Shown here: piece by piece, positions 12,128 to 24,898 of the stretch | Layout of the letters: the number at the start of each line of letters is the position of its first letter | Numbering within the stretch: position 1 is the first letter of the stretch | NCBI GenBank assembly: GCA_028023455.1 | Contig: JAQFVV010006626.1 | Span: 370,001 to 434,000, forward strand | DNA length: 64,000 nt | Direction of reading: 5' to 3' | DNA from: Epiperipatus broadwayi | Taxonomy: Eukaryota; Onychophora; Udeonychophora; Euonychophora; Peripatidae | Program-made: the position numbers and the translations under genes | The notes under the pieces: model-generated | Databases searched by the model: none | The model's input: only the letters and a program-made list of their open reading frames with translations | Told to the model about the DNA's origin: nothing

Positions 12128-12557
12128 TTAGATTGGTGGTGAGATTTCACATATGTATTAGTCCAGCAATATTTATTTGAAAAAAATAATCTATAATTTT
12201 ATCCATTGGAAATGATACATTTGTCTACTAATATGCATTTGTGTTTTTTTTATGAAAAATTATTTTTCACCATTTAAATTTATATAGACTTTTTTTTTGA
12301 AAAATGGCCACCTATAACTTTATTTAGTAGAAATGACAATCATAAACACAACACCCCATTATAGTCTACATAAAATTATAGCTTTAAAATTAGCAGCCAA
12401 AGCAATATTTTGTCTAATAACTTTCCCCTCATTGGAATAGTATCTAATATTCACTTACAAGATAAATTCGTTCTTTTTTAGAAGATAGTAAATGTGTTTA
12501 ATCCTGTCTTTATATCACATTTGTTTGGGTCATCAACATTCATCACTTTCAAACTAA
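12128..12557. mobile_element. TA-target MITE (family T), copy 1
   Basis: About 430 bp, homologous and collinear with 54983-55415. Ends are TTAGATTGGTGGTGAG and, at the other side, CATCACTTTCAAACTAA, forming a diverged terminal inverted repeat flanked by TA dinucleotides (12126-12127, 12558-12559). A TA target with TTAG-type ends suggests a Tc1/mariner-mobilised non-autonomous element. Shared interior landmarks include GGCCACCTATAACTTTATTT and an AACTTTC-CCTCAT segment. No coding capacity. The superfamily is an inference. Confidence 0.72.
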
Positions 12558-12817
12558 TACCAACTCTTTATTATCTGCAGACATTGATTTTTTAAAATTT
12601 ATTTAACTCTTTTTTTTATTTACTTATTGTGTGATTTTGTTTTTCCAATATCCATTTCATTTCTAACTTGGCTATATTATTTAACTTTAATTTTGATAAA
12701 GAACATAGCTTATATAACATTATTATTATATTTCCTACTCCAATAAATAAAGAATGAATTTAAGTCATTTAGGCATTTGTAATTAAATGATTTCACATTT
12801 TGCCCTATTCATATTAT

Positions 12818-13010
12818 TTTGACTCTCTGAGGAGTAACAAAGCATGAGATCATGGTCAGGTGTTTGGGGGTTCCTGACAGATATTTTAAATGCTGGTTTC
12901 GGCTAAGCATTTATCACAGAACTTGTTGAGGAATTGGCAATCCTCATTGTTTATAACTTACAAGCTTAAGAGAATAGGATCATGTGAGCTATGATACTTA
13001 TTTTAACTTT
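12818..13010 (+). mobile_element. Family B repeat, 3' part
   Basis: Matches 58240-58440: CTGAGGAG, GATCATGGTCAGGTGTTTGG, TTCCTGACAG-AGATATTTTAA, GAGGAATTGGCAATCCTCAT, ending with CAAGCTTAAGAGAATAGG and a TCATGTGAG motif. Truncated at its left end. Confidence 0.75.
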
Positions 13011-13249
13011 AACCATGTCTTTTTGCTTCCTTTGTTTTTTAATTGAACTGTTTTAAACATTCATGCTCTGGAAGTTAATCATTTACATATCATAAAAATG
13101 TTCAATATGTGGGATTTCTATTTCTTTTGAACTTGATTTTTTTAAATATATAAAAGAATATAATTCAAGATTCTAAATTTCAATAAAGTAATGCATTGAT
13201 ACAGTATCCACTTGAAGTTGTCTGATATTTTTTAAATCTAATATATATT

Positions 13250-13342
13250 GTACTGCTAGCATATTTATATGTTATCAGGCACACATATGTAGCTCACATT
13301 ACATATCTTTCATTTAAAAATAAAAGATTAAATTATTAAAAC
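13250..13342 (+). repeat. Direct repeat D, copy 1
   Basis: About 90 bp beginning CTGCTAG and containing TAGCTCACATTACATATC, then CTTTCATTTAAAAATAAA. A second copy lies about 3.06 kb downstream at 16310-16413. Confidence 0.75.
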
Positions 13343-13800
13343 TGAAAGTAAAAAAATATAGTATGTTTTTAAAGTTAGATTTAAAATACAAACTTGTAAA
13401 AATAAAAGTATCAGATTGCTTTTAAAATATAAAACTATTTATTAAAAAAGTGGGGTAGGGAAAGATTTAAAACTTCTTTTTAAATAGGTTAAGGAAATTT
13501 TTTATTTATTTATAAGTTAAAAGAGTAAATGTGGAAAATTAAAATAAAATTTGTTTTTAAAAGTGTTGGAATGCAATTAGTTTATAAGATTACTGATTAA
13601 ATTGTAATAATTAAAAAAACTGTAAACTATCTTATCTAGGTTGTTTAGATGAATCTGAATAAGGATTAAGATAATAAGAAATAAATAATTAATTAAAAGA
13701 CATATTTCAAGTTAAGATCAAAATTAAAAATAATGATAAAAAAATAAAACAATAGGAGGAAAAAAGTATATAAGTTGCTTTCTCTAATGTTATTCAATTG
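13343..13800. other. A-rich background, no gene seen
   Basis: Purine-rich, A-rich DNA with no domain-like frame. Confidence 0.5.
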
Positions 13801-14120
13801 GGTTTGTGATATACGGTTTGCATTGCTATTAGTCCAGAGTCTGGGATCTTTCTAAAGATTGCAGAATATTCTGAAATTGTAAATGCTGTAATAAGCCAAA
13901 CATTACTTCTGCAGTCAACATTAATGGAGAGGCCACATAAGCCAAAAAGGATCTGATATGACTTAATGCCCCGAGCCCTCAGCCATCAACTACCATGCCT
14001 AAATCAGTACTTTTAATCAATGCTGAGATTGTTTGACATACACCTGAGAGGAAATCGATGAAGCCATTGATGGAGGAACAAAAGGCCAACCAATTGGAAA
14101 ATAAAACAAATAAAAACCTA
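13800..14120. other. GC-elevated segment, unassigned
   Basis: Noticeably less AT-rich than its surroundings (for example CCCCGAGCCCTCAGCC near 13970). Frames are short and interrupted. It may belong with the two following segments as remains of one transposon or of host exons. No family was recognised. Confidence 0.3.
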
Positions 14121-14251
14121 GGTAAAGATACTTTTAACTATATTCTGATCACAATCTAAACTCTATTTTAAATGAATGAACTTTAATTAATGGACTATTA
14201 TAACTATAGCCCAAAGTCATTTATATTTTTCTTATGTCAAATCTTTTATTG

Positions 14252-14683
14252 TTATAGTGTGTTAAATATATGTGTGCATAAATAAATGTTAATGTTTGCT
14301 CTAATTGTTATTTTGTCTATTTTCTCTTTCTCACTTGTCACTGCATCACCAGTAAATTTGTGTAGATTTAAGAGTAAAGTAAATGTGCTGGACCCTGAGA
14401 CAGTGTGTGAGCTAGTTATGAGATATTTCAAGCACTGGATTGTGTGTCTGTCATCTGAAGCATATTGATTATATAACTTATGATTGGCTGGTACCTTAGG
14501 TTGATTTTCAAAACAAATAAAATATTTTGGATGGCAGGGGTTTGAATATAGTAGTCGAGATAGACCACAGTCTAAAAATGTGATCATGCTATGCTTTGCA
14601 TAGCTCAATATGACTGTGGGTATCATTGAAGGCTCTGCTATTGATAGTATTCTACCCTCTGCTTGAAGGGCCGGTCCATTCAT
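14252..14683 (-). other. Unassigned 143-codon open frame
   Basis: One of the longest uninterrupted frames in the window, on the minus strand (ATG at 14683), in a locally GC-elevated patch. It includes MNGPALQAEG near the start, a central CHPKYFICFENQPKVP segment and a Lys/Ile-rich end that looks like ordinary AT-rich DNA. No domain, signal peptide or membrane span is clear. The first 90 or so codons look more protein-like than the rest. It may be a transposon remnant or chance; I give it no function. Confidence 0.22.
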
Positions 14684-15429
14684 AAGTTTTAAAAATTATT
14701 ATAAAAAGCTTTAAACCCATTTAAACTTACAAAAATAAACATCAACATCTCTTTCTTTAATCAGATCCAGTTTAAATGGCAGCCAATATGGGGCTAAAGT
14801 GCCATAAATTAACCCAGCATAATTGAAGTTTTAAAAAAGTAAGATTGTAATTAAAATTGAATGAACATAGTTTGAAAGTAAAATTTAAATTACATGCTAA
14901 ATTGGTGATAAAAGTTGAAATTGATGAGCAGTTAGAGAAGAGAAATAAATCAAGACAAACAAGTTGTAATATTGATAAAATAATTAATAATAGTTAAATA
15001 TATAATGTAATTAAAAAGGAGAGAGAAAAAAAGTGGTCAGTAATGATATATAATTTATTACTGGGGGTTTGGAGTTTGGCAAACACTTTATTCAATTTAA
15101 AATATTTAATCAAATACTTTGTTCAATTTAAAAATAGATAAAATAAAGTTTTTTTTAAAGAATTGATCATGGAAAGAACATGAAATAGAATTAAATAAAA
15201 TATATAACATGAATTGTATTATTTATAGTAAAATAATAGTTTTAGAGTAAATAACTGACAATAAAATAAAGGTTTTTTTTTTCTATTTGTAGAGAATCAA
15301 GTTATGTAAATCAAGAAAAATATAAATAAAGCCTATAATAAATGGAATAAAATGTACAATAATAAATAGAATTTTTCATGAAATATAAAAGAATAAATAA
15401 AACATAATAAAATAAATGAAATCTTTCAA

Positions 15430-16060
15430 ATAGGTGTAGATTGTCTGTGGATTATTAGAGTTATGGGGTGAGTATACAGATAAAAGTAGAGAAAGGTATT
15501 TAAGCATAGACTGTCATGCAGTGTGAAAATAGTACCCATAAGAGGCAAAACAGGAGGATAGTCCTTCGGGTGAGAATCCAGTAGAGAGATTCCTGGGCCC
15601 ATCCAAATTATGCTGGGAGAAATAGTTCCAATTCCTTATCTCAAATATATGCACTGGAAAAATACCAGCATAAGCTGCAAATCCATTTCATGGGAAGAAC
15701 AATTTCCAAAATTTCATAATAATATTGTTAATAGTATAAGCCAAAATGATCAGTTGATAAATCCTGTCATTTTCAGTGACCCAGTTTTCATCTTCTAGGA
15801 TGTAGACCCATTGAAGAGAGACATGGACTCATTCAATCATCTGGTTGAAAAATCTCAGTGTAGAAGGTAAAGTATTTTTATCACGTAAGTTGGATATAAG
15901 CCAGACATATTCTGTGATCTGCAGTATTTAAAGCCCTGTACACATCATAGAGATGCATGTTGTCCCTGGTAGTCATCACATATAACAGAATTATTAAAAT
16001 CAACATTGAGTATGGCCTGGAAAGAAGAATAGCATAAGAAAGGTCACTCTCAGTGCTTTA
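15430..16060. other. GC-elevated segment with coding-like text, unassigned
   Basis: The plus-strand frame at 15610-15798 (MLGEIVPIPYLKYMHWKN at its start) is followed in the same frame, past one stop, by DVDPLKRDMDSFNHLVEK, and then by a GTAAAG that could be a splice donor near 15870. Amino-acid balance is good, but no domain was recognised. The minus strand also gives long, stop-poor runs. It may be a decayed transposon ORF or a pseudogene exon. Confidence 0.25.
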
Positions 16061-16267
16061 TTGATCTGTAGCAATTTTAAAACTTATTTCATAGAAAATA
16101 AATCAATAAATAAAAAGGGAAAATCAAACTATAAATCTAAAATAGCATCTCATAGCTAAAATGGGCCAAACTGATTCATTTTACCTCTCATATGGAAGGG
16201 TGGGTAATGTACCGCAAGCATATATATATATATAAAGCTTGTGTAGAGCTATTAGCACGCTCTTAAT

Positions 16268-16296
16268 TTTATATATATATATGTGTGTGTGTGTGT
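16268..16296. repeat. (TA)n/(GT)n microsatellite
   Basis: TA run followed by a GT run, just upstream of direct repeat D copy 2. Confidence 0.9.
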
Positions 16297-16309
16297 TTTC
16301 ATCTACGCT

Positions 16310-16413
16310 ATATACTGCTAGAATATATATATTTATGTATGTTTTCATGTACACATATATAGCTCATGGTACATATCTTTCATTTAAAAATAAATGATTA
16401 AATTATTATTAAA
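16310..16413 (+). repeat. Direct repeat D, copy 2
   Basis: Begins CTGCTAGAATATATAT and shares ATATAGCTCATGGTACATATC, then CTTTCATTTAAAAATAAATG, with 13250-13342. Confidence 0.75.
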
Positions 16414-19400
16414 ATATATTTTGGACTATAATTAAAGGTGGGATGCTACTTTATTGTTAAAAAAAGATTTTCTTGACAACAAGTTGAGATTGTTGATTGT
16501 TTTAGTGATATTGTGATTATTTAAGTGTTGACAGATTTTAATGATTGTATATATATATATATAAGCAAATTTTGGTGCAATTGACACTTTCTAATAAATT
16601 GTTTTTCATTTTTATACTCTTTTACAGTTTTTTTTATTTGACTAGCATGAAAAATATCAGTGCATTGTTACACAAAAGTCTTATCATTAATAACTCTATC
16701 AGTCATGTCATTAGAAGGATAAGTATTATTTTTACATATTATTTTCCAGTTTTATATACTGATGCATACCTTTTTTTATCAATCGATACTATTTCAGGAT
16801 TAAAATTTATATACTAAAAGCCTAATCATGCTTACACACAGTACTTATTTCATAGATTAGTCAACAGATGCAAAAGAAAAAAAATATAATAAATAAATGA
16901 GCTGAAATTATTCGTTAAGTGATGACAACAGTCTGGCAAAATGAAAATAGATAAAATCACAAGTCAAATATTCTATTATCTAAAAAATATGTATTAATAA
17001 ACAAATATAAATCTATATTCAAAATAAAAATAGATAAAATCAGAAATTGTATATTCCATTATCTAGAAAATATCTATTGGTAAATACATATAACATTATG
17101 TTCATTATGTCTGACAAACATGGATGGACAGACTTTAAACATTTAATAATCATCCATAATAATAACACTCACCAACAATCATAATAGCTTTTTGACAATT
17201 TTGTAGTCATCCATATATACTTCACTCTTTTTTTTCTCTAACACCTTAAATTACAAAATTATTTATAATTCCTAAAAAGTGTTTCAGCAGTTTTTAATTT
17301 GTTCTGTCTATTGATAGATCATGAAATACATTTAGCATCAATTGTATCAATGTTTATACCCAATAGTATATAGGTTTATTAAGATGTGATTGTGTATAAA
17401 CCTTAATGCAATTCATATTAGAAGTTTCAACAGTCTTTTTCTCACCTTCTCCAAAAAGTGCATTTTTATTCTGTTTTCTAGAAATCCTGTAGTACTTCTC
17501 ATAGATGTCCACAACATCTTTTAAATATGTCCATATCAGGGTGGCTTGTCTTTAAGCCTTTAGGTTTGCCATGAACTTTATCTTTATTTTGTCAAATTGT
17601 AATGAAATTTTGTAATACAGATAATGGAATTTATATTAAGATATGAGCACATTTATTTATATAGAAATTAGTGGATTCCAATCCAAGTGACTCATTAAAG
17701 ATCCAGTTAATATCTGCTTGACATAATTAATTTTAAAAATTACCCTAAATAGTTTACATAATTCTCACATAGTGCAAACACAGAAGTTGGATTGTGGATG
17801 CTAATGAATATCAATACAAGATGGATTCTAATTTTGATGCCCCATTTCTGCCACATAGATGTCATAGACATGTTGGACATAGATGTTTGCACCAAATTAA
17901 ATACCACAAGTAGATTTATGATGTTGTTTTTCTAAAAATTATCCTGTAATAGTTTTAGGCCAGTATTCCATTTTACTTTTGTGGGATAATAGAATGAAGA
18001 AATGCTCTATATAATTTTTTTGAATAATATGGTTTTAAACATGACCTTCAATTATAAGTTTGACAATATATATATCTCAATTCTAATTAAATTAATTAGA
18101 AAAAAGTTTTATATTCCTAAGATCACAGTACTCATACAACAATAAATGTACAATATTAATATCTTTCTCAATGTAAGTTCTATAACTATTCTCCAAGTAT
18201 ATTCACATTCACTTGACTGATATATTATATATTTTAACATGTTTACTAATGTTCATATGTTATGAAATTCAGTCACTTGTACTATCTCATTTTAAGATGA
18301 ATAATATTATATATTCTTTTTTTTTTTGAAAACTAGCTAAATAATACTGACTCATCCAAGGTAAAGTATGCATTTTCCTTACTAAAATATTTTTAAATGG
18401 ATTATATTAGATTGCTTCTCAGAATATCCACTTTTGTATATTTAGAATGATTTTAATACTGCATGATTAGTTGAAATTTTGAAGCAAAAAATTTAAAAAA
18501 AGAAATGGCTAGTGGTGAAATAACTGTTATTAAAAAATTAGATGTTTTTTATAAACATTACAATCCTTTTGGATCATAAATAATGTCTAAACTATGGAAA
18601 GTTCAATAAATTGCTACACTTTCCTTTCTATGATAGTATACTTAAAGTCTGGGCTTTTAAATATGTGGCTTATACAGTAAAGAACAATATGTATGCTATC
18701 CTTCTTGATTTGAAATAACATTTCTCCTAATATTTTATATGTTAAATATTACATATGATTTAGCACATCTCTGAATATGTTTAATATCTAAATGGCATAA
18801 CTTTAATATTATGTAAGAGAGAAAAAAAAGCTTCTTTAATGTTATATACACATTATACAAATATTTGCTTAATCCACTCAGAAAAAGTTAATGATATATT
18901 TTTTAATATAACCTTTATTTTGTAAAACATTTATTATTCAAAAATAATATTATAAAGATGCAATCTAAAGAAGGTAGAATTGGTACATCACATTTTATTT
19001 TGGTGTTATGACTATTTCTATCATTTGGGGGCAGAGGGGATTATAGATTTAGTAGTTCACAACACTTAGTTCTTTCTCTTGATCATTAATAACTCTAATT
19101 TTAGTGTTGTTTTTATGTTCTTATATGTAGAGATCTCTCACACAAACATATGTTAATATTAGCCTGAAATTAAAACTGATGGTGCATGTTTGGTTTAAAT
19201 TTGTATACTTATTTACCACCATTTAACTTTGTTTTACAATTTTTAAATTTAAAAAATTGAATAGTAAAAACTAATTTGACTTGAAATTATATTTATTTTC
19301 TAATTGCAAATATCAATTAAATTGTGACATTTTTGTTAATTTACAGAGTTGATCAAAAGTTCAAAATTCTAAATATTAATTGTTAAATATTTTTAGAAAA

Positions 19401-20214
19401 ATTTGTACTATATTTCTCACACAAACTGGTTTAATATCATCGAGCTATCAATAAATTGAATTATAAGTATTTGACCACAGTTAATATGATAAAATTTTAC
19501 ATCTTTTTTATGAAGAATGGTATCCAATTTTATTCAGAATACAACTTTGAGTTATATCATGTTTTATTTAGTTACTAAAACCTACTTAAATAACTTATAG
19601 ATTTATAAAATAATTATCCTTATAGTATGTCCTATCTTTCATAATATTGTATACATGAATAATTTTCATTTAAGTATATACATGTTTAAATATAATAATT
19701 TTACTTTTGTAATATCATATTTCACAACAAAATTTATAACAACAAACTTCAGATCTACACATACCTTTAATTTGATAATAATCTTCTAATCAATATATCT
19801 ATTATTTTAAAAATCTGATCTTCAAAGTAGCTTATTATGATGATAGCATTTAATATTACTATCTTCACAGTTATGTATAACTCATTATATGTTTAATATT
19901 TCATCTTATAATGGAGTGTCATAAATTGTAAAAAATTTGCAAGGGTCATTCATTAAAACATATTAAAAGGAATTGAAGGTGATTATTTAATATCTTCACA
20001 CTCTCATTTCCAAATTCTTAATATTTGCCTATACATATAAGCTTATGTATTACACAATGTTATTGAATAGTATGTCTTTTTTCACCCATCACAGTTATGC
20101 CATATAGCGTAACCTTTTGTAATAACTATTTATTATAAAACTTTCTAGGTGAAATAATTGTGATGAAAGAAAAAATAATTGCTCTGAAAAATAACTAAAA
20201 ATAAATGGAAAAAA
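16414..20214. other. AT-rich background, no gene seen
   Basis: About 3.8 kb of AT-rich DNA. The frame at 16545-16817 (+) is hydrophobic and low in complexity. No retroelement motifs, inverted repeats or long microsatellites were noticed. Confidence 0.45.
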
Positions 20215-20228
20215 AGACTTCTCTTTCT

Positions 20229-20324
20229 TTTTCTTTTTTCATATGTCATAGCATCGGCCGGACGCGAACTCAACTACTGGCTTGCAAGGCGATTGCGATG
20301 ACCTCTCGGCTAACAACGCTTGAC
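20229..20324 (-). mobile_element. Short tRNA-derived SINE, copy 4, with perfect target duplication
   Basis: Minus-strand copy with GTCATAGCATCGGCCGGACG and GACCTCTCGGCTAACAACG. The 14-bp sequence AGACTTCTCTTTCT flanks it at 20215-20228 and 20325-20338. Confidence 0.9.
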
Positions 20325-20679
20325 AGACTTCTCTTTCTATTTGTCTAAGATTATAAATAAACAATAACTACAGCTCTATAATAGTAGGGATGAATATTTA
20401 AACAAGCTAAAATAATGGCATAATTAATAAACTTGCATATTGTTGAAGCAACATAAACAAATAATGAATTTAATAAATTTATAAAAATACTTTTAACATA
20501 ACAAGTCTACCTGCTGAATATTGCATTATAGGAAAATTAATTACAATAAAAGGCACATCAGTATACTTTTAATTATTCACATTTTTCATATTTACCAATA
20601 TTACAGAAAACAATTACAAATAACCCCAAAATGTATGTTGATATACTTAATTATTTATAACTGAAATGCAGGCTTATTA

Positions 20680-20870
20680 TATACCTGTATCAATATAGAG
20701 TATATGAGCATAGACTTTCACACGACCCATCACTCTGTCTCATATCACTGATACACTTGATCACATATATTTCGAAAAGATAAATAATCACCAATATCCG
20801 TATTTCATGCTAAACCAGTAATCATCAGTTGATCCAGATTATCATCTATACACATATATGCAATAAATTT
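20680..20870 (-). mobile_element. Family C foldback element, single-arm fragment
   Basis: Matches the right arm of 2635-3195 in reverse orientation, including the outer extension: TGAGCATAGACTTTCACACG, TCACTGATACACTTGATCAC, TTCATGCTAAACCAG. Only one arm is present. Confidence 0.8.
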
Positions 20871-21889
20871 GCCTAATTAATGATATTCGCACTATGTTTA
20901 TGTAAGGTATAAGGTTGAGCTTCCAAACATAATTATAAAATATATAAAATTAAATTGTATTCATTAATTTTTATTTTTTTTTTAAAATAAAATATTCTAT
21001 AGAAAATTATTAGTATAATAATATAAATTGTAACTATTGTTTTAGTTGATGAGAAAAGAGTCAGGTTTTTAATTTTATTTTTAAATGATTCCCTTTTTTT
21101 TTACAGTTAATTGGGCCAAGATGTCAAAAGTATTGTTTTGATGTGAAAATTTACTGATGACAAAGATCAAATAAAACTTTTCAGAAAATTAAAAATGAAA
21201 ATGCCCTTTAGCAGTTGTTAATGACATTTAAAAACATTTTATTGTGACATTTTTATTTTTTCCATTATTTTTTCAGCGTAAATATATATATTATCGACAT
21301 TCGAATTAAATATTACTATATCATACGTTGTTATAATACACATAATAGTTATCAAATCATTAAACAAATAATTCAGTGATTTGTATATAAGTAAATAATG
21401 TGGATATGTGCATGTGGATTTAATAAATTAATCAAACAGCACACGTATAAAGACTTATTTCCTTCCACAAGATTTACAAATAATTTAATATAAATCACCA
21501 AAGTATTATAAATTTACACAATGCACTTTTACAAATATATTAATTTCACATTACCTTCATTTCTATTAAAGCCGTTTTTGTGGATATCATCAATACAGTA
21601 TATTTCCGGAAGTAAAGATCATTTAATTCGTGTTATTCGCCTTAAACTCTATTTTAATTGTGTCAACATATGTATCTTCCATATAAAATTATAACAAATG
21701 TTATTATTAAATGATGTTATTATACTATTATGAGACTTTATTTCTTATAAACAATTTCTAGATTTTCAAGACAATGTGACACTTTACATTAAATATATGT
21801 ATATTTACTGGAAACTGTCATAAAAATGAAATAAATTTTGTGGTTATGGTTTGGATACATAATTTATAGGATTATTTGAAGTGTTAGTT
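20871..21889. other. AT-rich background, no gene seen
   Basis: No supported gene or element. Confidence 0.5.
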
Positions 21890-22330
21890 TGAGCATTTGA
21901 TGTCACTATAATCTGGTGCAAGTCATGAAATATGTCAGATAAGTTGATCTTGCATATTTTGTTTTGTTATAGTTTTAATGCTGTAAATATTTTATTCCAT
22001 TACCCTGTAATGATTTTAATTCATTGTGTATTTAGAAAGAATTTTATGTGTTATAGCAGTTATACGCCAATGTACACAGATTTTTAGGATATAGTGAGAC
22101 TTCTTATAATAATCATCTTATATATTTTTTTATCATTACAGTTTAGGTGTTGCAATTTGTCAGACATATTGAATAAATACAAGCCTTGCATATCATTTTT
22201 GTATCATTATAATTTGGCATCTTTAACTAAAGGCTTGAATGTGGCCTAGTAGGAAGATTTTGCATACCTGATCATTACCATTTATATTCCATTACTATTG
22301 GTTTCCTCAATTTGTGGTGCATACTGAAGT
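21890..22330 (+). repeat. Possible degenerate tandem repeat
   Basis: Recurring words at loose spacing: CATTATAATTTGG / CACTATAATCTGG / CATTACAGTTTAGG, each followed by a TCAGATA / TCAGACATA word and a CTTGCATAT word. Suggests an old diverged tandem array. The unit length is not certain. Confidence 0.3.
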
Positions 22331-22389
22331 CTTTCTTCTTTATCCCTATCACATTTTTATTCCATTACAATATATATATATATATTAGA

Positions 22390-22990
22390 AGAGACTCAAA
22401 CCCAGATTTTGAAGTCCTTGTTGATGCCAATTCTATTGTCATATGCATGCTGACTTTAAGTTAATCTTACCCCTCCTTATAGGACCTTAATATGTCCATT
22501 TGAATATACAGAAGAGGGATGTATACAATGCATGCTGAATATGTAATATTCAAATATACTGTCTATAGTAAACTTTTGTAATTAGAAAGGACTTGACCTC
22601 AGATTTTCAAATTCCCTAAAGCTATGCACTCCATCTTTATACAACTTATTCACATGACCATATACATGTGAAAAAGATAGATGATTTCCAATATTTGTAA
22701 TTCATGCTGAACCAGCATTCTTCAGTTGGTCCAGACCACTATTTCCCACACATATATGTATAATCAGTGCTCACTTTATGTTTTGCTATTTTAATATAAA
22801 CTGAGCAATGATTGTATATTTGTATTGTAGATGATAATCTTGACCAAGTGATAAGTGCTGTTTTAGCATGAAATATATTTATTATAAATCATTTATCTTT
22901 TTCACATATATGTGGTCATGTGTATCAGTTTTATAAGATGGAGTGCATAGTAGTAGGAATCTTGAAAATCTGAGTTCAACTTTTAATTAA
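22390..22990. mobile_element. Family C foldback element, copy with flanking extension
   Basis: Arms of about 190 bp (about 22598-22790 and 22800-22990) pair around a centre near 22795. The left arm has TTCATGCTGAACCAGCATTC and the right arm its diverged complement. The outer left part (22400-22570) matches 33390-33570 in reverse orientation over about 170 bp (GGACCTTAATATG, TGATGCCAATTCTATTGTCA), so this subfamily is longer than the copy at 2635. Confidence 0.75.
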
Positions 22991-23064
22991 ATTATTTTAG
23001 TATAGACAATATACTTATTTTTGAATATTATATATATATATATATCTATTAAAAATATAGGATA

Positions 23065-23066
<2 letters not shown>

Positions 23067-23100
<34 letters not shown>
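23067..23100. repeat. (TA)n microsatellite
   Basis: TA run. Short sequences TCTATTAAAAATA before it and TATTTTTAATAGA after it are complementary, so the tract sits in a small inverted repeat. Confidence 0.93.
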
Positions 23101-23102
<2 letters not shown>

Positions 23103-23900
23103 CAGCTCCTGTTATTTTTAATAGATTAATTAAAAAATAAGCACAATTCCAGCCATTTCATACTCTTACCTGCTGTAAGGCTAATTCAGTATATCACATT
23201 TCTAAACAAATAGCTCCTTAATCTATGTTTTTCTTTAATAAGTGATGAGAATTGTTTTTCTAACAACACAGTTTTAACAAGCATATGTCCCTAATAGACT
23301 TATGAGTTTTATTTAGAGACCCTTGTGTTTTATTTATGAATGTTGAATATTATATAATATTAGCAGTAATTTAAAAATCTCCACGATTTCAGATCGTCTA
23401 GCCTCAGTTGTTACCTTGGACATATTCTTGCCGCATAGGTCTCTAATTCATACATGCCAGACAATAAAATTATTACATAGCCCTCTACAAGATTAAAAAC
23501 TTTAATCATATAATTTTCAGTCCTGGATACCATTTGTGGATATTATGTCACATATAATATTTCATCCTACACATAAAAAACCCTTCTTTTAAGATTGCTT
23601 GTTTTAGTGAATGAACTGCATATGTGAATTATTAATATGATTAATACAAAAGTTTGAATGGAATAATGGTGCACTTGAGAGATGGTAATAAAACTATATG
23701 TGTCATGTTCACAGACTATTTAACGATAGAAGGGAAATCCACATACATTGTCAAGAAACTAAGATAGTGTCAGGAAATAATATGTTATTTCCAATATGTG
23801 AACACTTTGTGACACTTTTGAACCTGCTAGGCAATTTTTGGAAATGCTGAAGAAGAAATAAAGTTCAAACCAAATTAATTTATTCAAAAACTAGCAATAA
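23101..23900. other. AT-rich background, no gene seen
   Basis: No domain-like frame and no clear repeat. Confidence 0.45.
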
Positions 23901-23904
23901 TCCT

Positions 23905-24320
23905 GGACTCAAAACACTCTAGGATATGAACAATGAGGATTGCCAATTCCTCAACAAGCTTTGTGATAAAAGCTTAGCCAGAGTTAGCACTTAAAATATC
24001 TCTGTTAGGAACCCCCCCCAAACCCATGCCCATCGTTTCGTGCTTTGGCACTCCTCAGAGAAGTGCCAGGGTAGGTTCAGACACTAGATCTAAAAATACC
24101 AACCTAAAGCCAAGCACTTATCTTATATCTATTGAGTGGAAAATCTGAAATTTTCAGACACCTACATGTCTTCAAACTCAGCTATCTAACTCCAATAGCT
24201 ATATGGGGCTGATAGACCTTCAGCCATACCATATATTAGTAGTCATATATTAGTAGTTTATAAATTACCAGCTTAAAAAAATAGGGTCATGTGATCTATG
24301 ACTCTTATTTTGACTACTCT
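23905..24320 (-). mobile_element. Family B repeat with inverted tail
   Basis: The body (about 23912-24240) is family B in reverse orientation: ATGAGGATTGCCAATTCCTC at the left, CACTAGATCTAAAAATACCA, CAGCTATCTAACTCCAATAG. It is followed by about 65 bp of the family's tail in forward orientation (CAGCTTAAAAAAATAGGGTC, then ATGTGATCTATG). A body and tail of opposite orientation make this a foldback-type arrangement. Confidence 0.7.
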
Positions 24321-24530
24321 TGGATATGATTTCTAAGCTTATGTATACTTATCTAAGTCATTACTTTGCAAAATATTTATCAGATCTTAAAAAAATTATA
24401 AGGTCTGTTAAATAATTTTCAAAGTCATGACTTACATGGCTATACATAAAGCTATATAAAACTCATTTGCAAAAAAAAAAAAAGAGAGAATCCTCTACAA
24501 GACCAGCAATAATATTTTTCTTTCAAAACT

Positions 24531-24838
24531 GTGATAGATTTTATGAGGAATAATAAAAAATACAATCCTTTGATAGTACAACTAGATATCAAGTCTACTT
24601 TTGATATGATTTCAATTGACCTGCTAATTAATATCTTGATAGATGTAAGCATATCCAAAACACTTCTTTGTTTGCTTACAAATCTATCACTAAATAGGCA
24701 AATTCATGTCACACTAAATGGCAAATACTCTCAACCATTTAATTTCCTTATATCAATTCCACAGAGATCCCCATTAAGTGCATGATTATTTATTACATGC
24801 ATTACATTACTATTTTTAAAAAAATAAACAAAAATTAA

Positions 24839-24898
<60 letters not shown>

